Shown here: positions 5,670 through 8,216 of the stretch, in pieces
Numbering within the stretch: position 1 is the stretch's first letter
How the letters are laid out: the number at the start of each line of letters is the position of its first letter
Source: Candidatus Omnitrophota bacterium
GTDB taxonomy: Bacteria; Omnitrophota; Koll11; Zapsychrales; Zapsychraceae
Assembly: GCA_023140095.1 (NCBI GenBank)
Contig: JAGLMJ010000048.1
Coordinates: 1-8,216 of the forward strand
DNA length: 8,216 bases
Direction of reading: 5' to 3'
The notes under the pieces: generated by a model
Database searches by the model: none
What the model was told of the DNA's origin: nothing
What the model saw: the letters and a program-made list of their open reading frames with translations, nothing else
Program-made: the position numbers and the translations under genes

Positions 5670-7025
5670 ATGTTCTCAAAAATCCTCGTCGCAAATCGTG
5701 GTGAAATTGCATTAAGGGTCATACGGGCCTGCCGGGAGCTTGGCATCCAGACCGTTGCCGTCTATTCTGAAGCGGACCGGAACTCTCTGCACGTGCGCTT
5801 CGCCGATGAAGCGGTTTGTGTCGGCCCCGCTCCAAGCCCGGACAGCTACCTGAATATTCCTGCTATTATTTCGGCTGCCGAAATTACGGATGTCGAGGCG
5901 ATCCATCCCGGTTACGGTTTTCTTGCGGAAAACGCGCATTTTGCGGAAATATGCGAGTCGTGCAATATCACGTTTATCGGACCGAGCGCCCAAACGATCC
6001 GGGCGATGGGCGATAAAGTCATCGCGAAGGAAACGATGGCAAAGACCAAAGTGCCTGTAACTCCGGGAGAGGATGGCGTTATCGAGAGCAAAGAGGAAGC
6101 TTTAGAAGTTGCCAAGAAAATCAAGTACCCGGTCATTATTAAAGCGGTGGCCGGCGGCGGCGGTAAGGGCATGCGCGTCTGCCATAACGATATTACGCTT
6201 GTCAGCTCCTTTACGATCGCCCAGAACGAGGCTGAAACGAATTTCGGCAATCCGGATGTTTATATTGAAAAATATATTGAACGCCCGCGTCACATTGAGT
6301 TTCAGATCATGGCCGACGCATTCGGCAATGTCGTTCATCTCGGCGAGCGCGATTGCAGCATTCAAAGGCGGCATCAGAAGCTGCTTGAGGAGGCGCCTTC
6401 TCCGGCTCTAACGGATGAAATGAGACAAAAAATGGGAGAGGTGGCGGTAAAGGCGGCAAAAACTGTTAATTACAAAGGAGCAGGGACCGTCGAATTCCTT
6501 CTTGACCGGAGCGGCGAATTTTATTTTATGGAAATGAATACGCGCGTGCAGGTAGAACATCCGGTTACGGAAATGGTGACGGGGATCGATATTATCAAAG
6601 AACAGATCAAGATTGCTGCCGGGGAAAAACTAAGTATTAAGCAGGAAGATATCGAGATCCGCGGAGCGGCCATTGAATGCCGGATCAATGCCGAGGATCC
6701 AAAAAATAATTTTATTCCTTCTCCCGGAATGATCGAGGAGCTTAATCTTCCCGGCGGATTCGGCGTAAGGGTCGATACGCATATTTATCAGGGATACGAG
6801 ATCAGTCCCTATTACGATTCCATGGTCGCGAAATTAATCGTTCATGGCAATGACCGTATGGAAGCGATCGACCGGATGAACAGGGCTTTAGAGGAATTTT
6901 ATATCAGTCCGATCAAAACGACCATTGGATTGCACATTGAGATCCTCAAGGACCCGCGATTTCTCAAGGGAAAAGTGACAACGCATTTCCTTGATAAGAT
7001 GATAAAAAGTGATTCGGAGGCTTAA
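5670..7025 (+). CDS. accC: Biotin carboxylase subunit of acetyl-CoA carboxylase
   Basis: The 451-residue product matches E. coli AccC in length and motifs. It uses ATP and bicarbonate to carboxylate the biotin carried on AccB. In order: the N-terminal domain with [20 protein letters not shown] (1-20) and [10 protein letters not shown] (79-88); the ATP-grasp domain with Lys116 and Lys158, the glycine-rich AGGGGKGMR (161-169), His208, the segment [20 protein letters not shown] (226-245), Glu275, Glu288, Asn290, Arg292 and Glu296 in [15 protein letters not shown]; and the C-terminal biotin carboxylase domain with Arg338 and [13 protein letters not shown] (381-393). All catalytic residues seen in the family are present. 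It starts 11 bases after accB with no recognisable Shine-Dalgarno sequence, so coupling with accB is likely. The ribosome binding site of the next gene lies inside its last codons. Confidence 0.98.
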   Translation: MFSKILVANRGEIALRVIRACRELGIQTVAVYSEADRNSLHVRFADEAVCVGPAPSPDSYLNIPAIISAAEITDVEAIHPGYGFLAENAHFAEICESCNITFIGPSAQTIRAMGDKVIAKETMAKTKVPVTPGEDGVIESKEEALEVAKKIKYPVIIKAVAGGGGKGMRVCHNDITLVSSFTIAQNEAETNFGNPDVYIEKYIERPRHIEFQIMADAFGNVVHLGERDCSIQRRHQKLLEEAPSPALTDEMRQKMGEVAVKAAKTVNYKGAGTVEFLLDRSGEFYFMEMNTRVQVEHPVTEMVTGIDIIKEQIKIAAGEKLSIKQEDIEIRGAAIECRINAEDPKNNFIPSPGMIEELNLPGGFGVRVDTHIYQGYEISPYYDSMVAKLIVHGNDRMEAIDRMNRALEEFYISPIKTTIGLHIEILKDPRFLKGKVTTHFLDKMIKSDSEA

Positions 7026-7027
7026 TA

Positions 7028-7384
7028 ATGAAAAAAGGAAATACGATCGATCTCGGTTCGGTACAAGTGCATAAAAAGGTCTTTGCGGAGATCATTGCCT
7101 CGGCTCTTGACGAGGTTGATGGCGTCCATTTGATCCAGGAGAACCTGGGCAACAAATTGGTCGGGTTTTTCGGGCAGAAGGATTTTCCGGGGATCGATAT
7201 CAAGGTCGATGAAGGTCACGAAGTGACCCTTGAGTTGCAAATACTTGTCCGTTACGGGATGAATATCCCCGACGCGGCCAGGCAAGTGCAAAAGACCGTT
7301 AAAGCGGCCATTGATAAGACGCTGGATATCAATTTAAAAGATATAAATGTTAATGTGCAGGGTCTAGAGAGGGGGGAAAAGTGA
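7028..7384 (+). CDS. Asp23/Gls24 family envelope stress protein
   Basis: The 118-residue product has the full Asp23/Gls24 (alkaline shock) domain: IDLGSVQVHKKVFAEIIASAL, then a DEVDGVHL segment, a variable loop (about 38-54), the strand pair GIDIKVDEGHEVTLELQILVRYG, the highly typical NIPDAARQVQKTVKAAID (79-96) and the closing strand INVNVQGL. It has no signal peptide or membrane helix. In staphylococci Asp23 is a very abundant cytoplasmic protein held at the membrane by AmaP and linked to cell-envelope stress; the exact activity is unknown. ATG 7028 has GGAGG at 7016-7020, inside the end of accC. Its stop overlaps the GTG of the AmaP-like gene, which fits a complex made from neighbouring genes. 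Confidence 0.94.
   Translation: MKKGNTIDLGSVQVHKKVFAEIIASALDEVDGVHLIQENLGNKLVGFFGQKDFPGIDIKVDEGHEVTLELQILVRYGMNIPDAARQVQKTVKAAIDKTLDINLKDINVNVQGLERGEK
7368..7376 (+). promoter_or_regulatory. Ribosome binding site deciding the GTG start of the AmaP-like gene
   Basis: AGAGGGGGG ends four bases ahead of GTG 7381, whereas the in-frame ATG at 7393 would be 16 bases away. The GTG is therefore preferred, giving a GTGA overlap with the Asp23 gene stop. Confidence 0.75.
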
Positions 7385-7998
7385 AATTTATTATGCGTGT
7401 AGCTATTCGGCTGTTTACTGTAATGGTTTTGTTCAGCAGTGTTATGATGATCATTTTTGTATTTCATCATGTGAGGTTAGACAAGGTCTTTAATCTATTG
7501 GCTTATGTTTACTTTGACAAGACCCTGTGTATGTTTTTTGCGGCCCTTACGGGTTTCGTTGTCCTTATGAATTTCGTATGCTTTTGTCAGATCCTCTCGG
7601 CAGTCACGTATGAAAAGAAGATCATTGCCTTTGATAATCCGGCGGGGCGCGTCAGCGTTTCGCTTACGGCTATTGAGGAATTGACGAAACGCGTGATCAG
7701 CCAGACATCTGAAGTGCGGGAGGTCAAATCCAAGATCTCCGTATCGAAAAAAGGCCTGCTGATCAAGATCAGGCTGGTCCTGCGCGCAGAGGGCAGCATT
7801 CCGGAGGTCACCTCACGCGTTCAGGAATTGGTGAAGAGAAAGGTCCAAAGCACGATCGGCCTCGACGAACCTATTGAGGTTGCTATCTTTGTCGGGAAGA
7901 TCCTTCCTGACCAAGGAAAAGAAAAGCAACCCGCCAAGAAAGAAGAGTCTCAAAAAGGTCCTCAGCAGAATGTCCCGTTCCAGGGATATCGGGCGTAA
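7381..7998 (+). CDS. AmaP-like alkaline shock membrane anchor protein
   Basis: The 205-residue product has two N-terminal membrane helices (about 8-29 and 49-74) separated by a short loop, then a soluble domain (about 88-171), then a polar, Lys/Gln-rich tail (about 176-205, KEKQPAKKEESQKG). Such a hairpin with a domain on the cytoplasmic side is the layout of AmaP of staphylococci, which ties Asp23 to the membrane. The soluble part has an Asp23-like pattern: RVSVSLTAIEELTKRVI, then VREVKSKISVSKKGLLIKIRLVL, then SIPEVTSRVQELVKRKV and a final strand IEVAIFV. It follows the Asp23/Gls24 gene with a GTGA overlap, which is strong context support. The GTG start is chosen on ribosome binding site spacing. 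Sequence identity with Firmicutes AmaP cannot be measured here; the call rests on topology, domain pattern and neighbour. Confidence 0.85.
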   Translation: MKFIMRVAIRLFTVMVLFSSVMMIIFVFHHVRLDKVFNLLAYVYFDKTLCMFFAALTGFVVLMNFVCFCQILSAVTYEKKIIAFDNPAGRVSVSLTAIEELTKRVISQTSEVREVKSKISVSKKGLLIKIRLVLRAEGSIPEVTSRVQELVKRKVQSTIGLDEPIEVAIFVGKILPDQGKEKQPAKKEESQKGPQQNVPFQGYRA

Positions 7999-8010
7999 TA
8001 TTAGTGGCAG

Positions 8011-8030
8011 GGGCACGGCATGCCGTGCCC
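8011..8030. repeat. Perfect 20-bp palindrome (REP-like or hairpin) in the gap before pfkA
   Basis: The arm GGGCACGGCA is followed at once by its exact reverse complement TGCCGTGCCC, with no spacer; GC is high. It begins 12 bases after the stop of the AmaP-like gene. No T-run follows, so it is not a standard intrinsic terminator. Palindromes of this kind occur as dispersed intergenic repeats in many genomes; whether it is repeated elsewhere in this genome cannot be seen from one copy. It could also limit readthrough or protect the 3' end of the upstream mRNA. Confidence 0.85.
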
Positions 8031-8076
8031 GTACGGTGATGAGGGAGTGTTTGGATAACAACAGTTTTCTCGAATA

Positions 8077-8083
8077 GAGGAGA
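8077..8083 (+). promoter_or_regulatory. Ribosome binding site of the phosphofructokinase gene
   Basis: GAGGAGA stands 5 bases ahead of ATG 8089, one of the best Shine-Dalgarno matches in the window. It fixes the start of the gene that runs off the right edge. Confidence 0.85.
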
Positions 8084-8088
8084 ACGGC

Positions 8089-8216
8089 ATGAAAAAAATT
8101 GGGATTTTAACAGGTGGAGCGGATTGCCCTGGGCTGAATTCTGTGATCCGGGCGGTCGTCAGAAAATCGATCGATGAAGGTTTTGTTGTTACAGGAGTTA
8201 AGAACGGGTGGAACGG
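8089..8216 (+). CDS. 6-phosphofructokinase, N-terminal part (3' end cut by window edge)
   Basis: Forty-two full codons are visible. The start [20 protein letters not shown] and the following RAVVRKSI, then [13 protein letters not shown], match the N-terminus of phosphofructokinases, with the nucleotide- or pyrophosphate-binding loop [10 protein letters not shown] at residues 8-17. The DCPGLN spelling is that of the group in which ATP- and PPi-dependent enzymes both occur, unlike the DAPGMN of E. coli PfkA. The residues that tell ATP from PPi use lie beyond the window, so the phosphate donor is open. The loop has Ala11 where the family nearly always has Gly. The enzyme would phosphorylate fructose 6-phosphate in glycolysis. 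It is separated from the AmaP-like gene by 90 bases that hold the palindrome, and it may be a separate transcription unit, although I see no convincing promoter. Confidence 0.9.
   Translation, partial: MKKIGILTGGADCPGLNSVIRAVVRKSIDEGFVVTGVKNGWN

Noticed and set aside
7874..8077. Open frame running across the end of the AmaP-like gene and the palindrome
   Set aside because: It is a frame-shifted shadow of the AmaP-like tail, with no ribosome binding site and an Arg/Lys/Ser-rich product.
8031..8088. Promoter for the phosphofructokinase gene in the gap after the palindrome
   Set aside because: I found no pair of -35 and -10 boxes with acceptable match and spacing.

Overview
The window reads as ordinary chromosomal housekeeping DNA, densely packed, with every gene on the + strand. 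Both ends are cut inside genes: a glycosyltransferase at the left and a phosphofructokinase at the right. A TonB-type protein suggests a diderm. The Asp23/AmaP pair next to accBC is best known from Gram-positive bacteria. DUF1844, a Trm112-like zinc ribbon and the order aroQ - pepP - efp - accB - accC fit a deep-branching bacterium. My guess is the PVC/Omnitrophota area, but this is inference from gene content and not proven by any single marker.

Region 1 (1-1753) holds the 3' part of a family 2 polyprenol-type glycosyltransferase, then pcm (L-isoaspartyl protein repair methyltransferase), then a membrane-anchored protein with a TonB-like C-terminal domain. These three are tightly spaced and probably co-transcribed.

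Region 2 (1754-2490) begins with a good sigma-70-type promoter (TTGACA, 17 bp, TATTCT with an extended -10) in the longest intergenic gap. It drives a DUF1844 protein that overlaps by four bases a 52-residue Trm112/YcaR-type zinc-ribbon protein starting with TTG. The promoter probably also serves what follows.

Region 3 (2520-7025) carries aroQ (shikimate pathway), an unrecognised five-helix membrane protein, an M24 Xaa-Pro aminopeptidase, elongation factor P, and accB and accC (biotin carboxyl carrier and biotin carboxylase of acetyl-CoA carboxylase). Three junctions overlap or nearly do, which points to one translationally coupled operon. accB contains an exact 18-bp tandem repeat just before its biotinylation motif.

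Region 4 (7028-7998) holds an Asp23/Gls24 family protein overlapping an AmaP-like two-helix membrane anchor. Together they look like an envelope-associated module that follows accC directly.

Region 5 (7999-8216) holds a perfect 20-bp palindrome in the short gap, then a strong ribosome binding site and the first 42 codons of a phosphofructokinase of the GGDCPGLN type. I found no RNA genes, CRISPR arrays, insertion sequences or phage genes, and no clear case of a wholly novel system. The most interesting items are the Asp23/AmaP pair next to accBC in a probable diderm, the accB repeat, the intergenic palindrome and the unassigned membrane protein.
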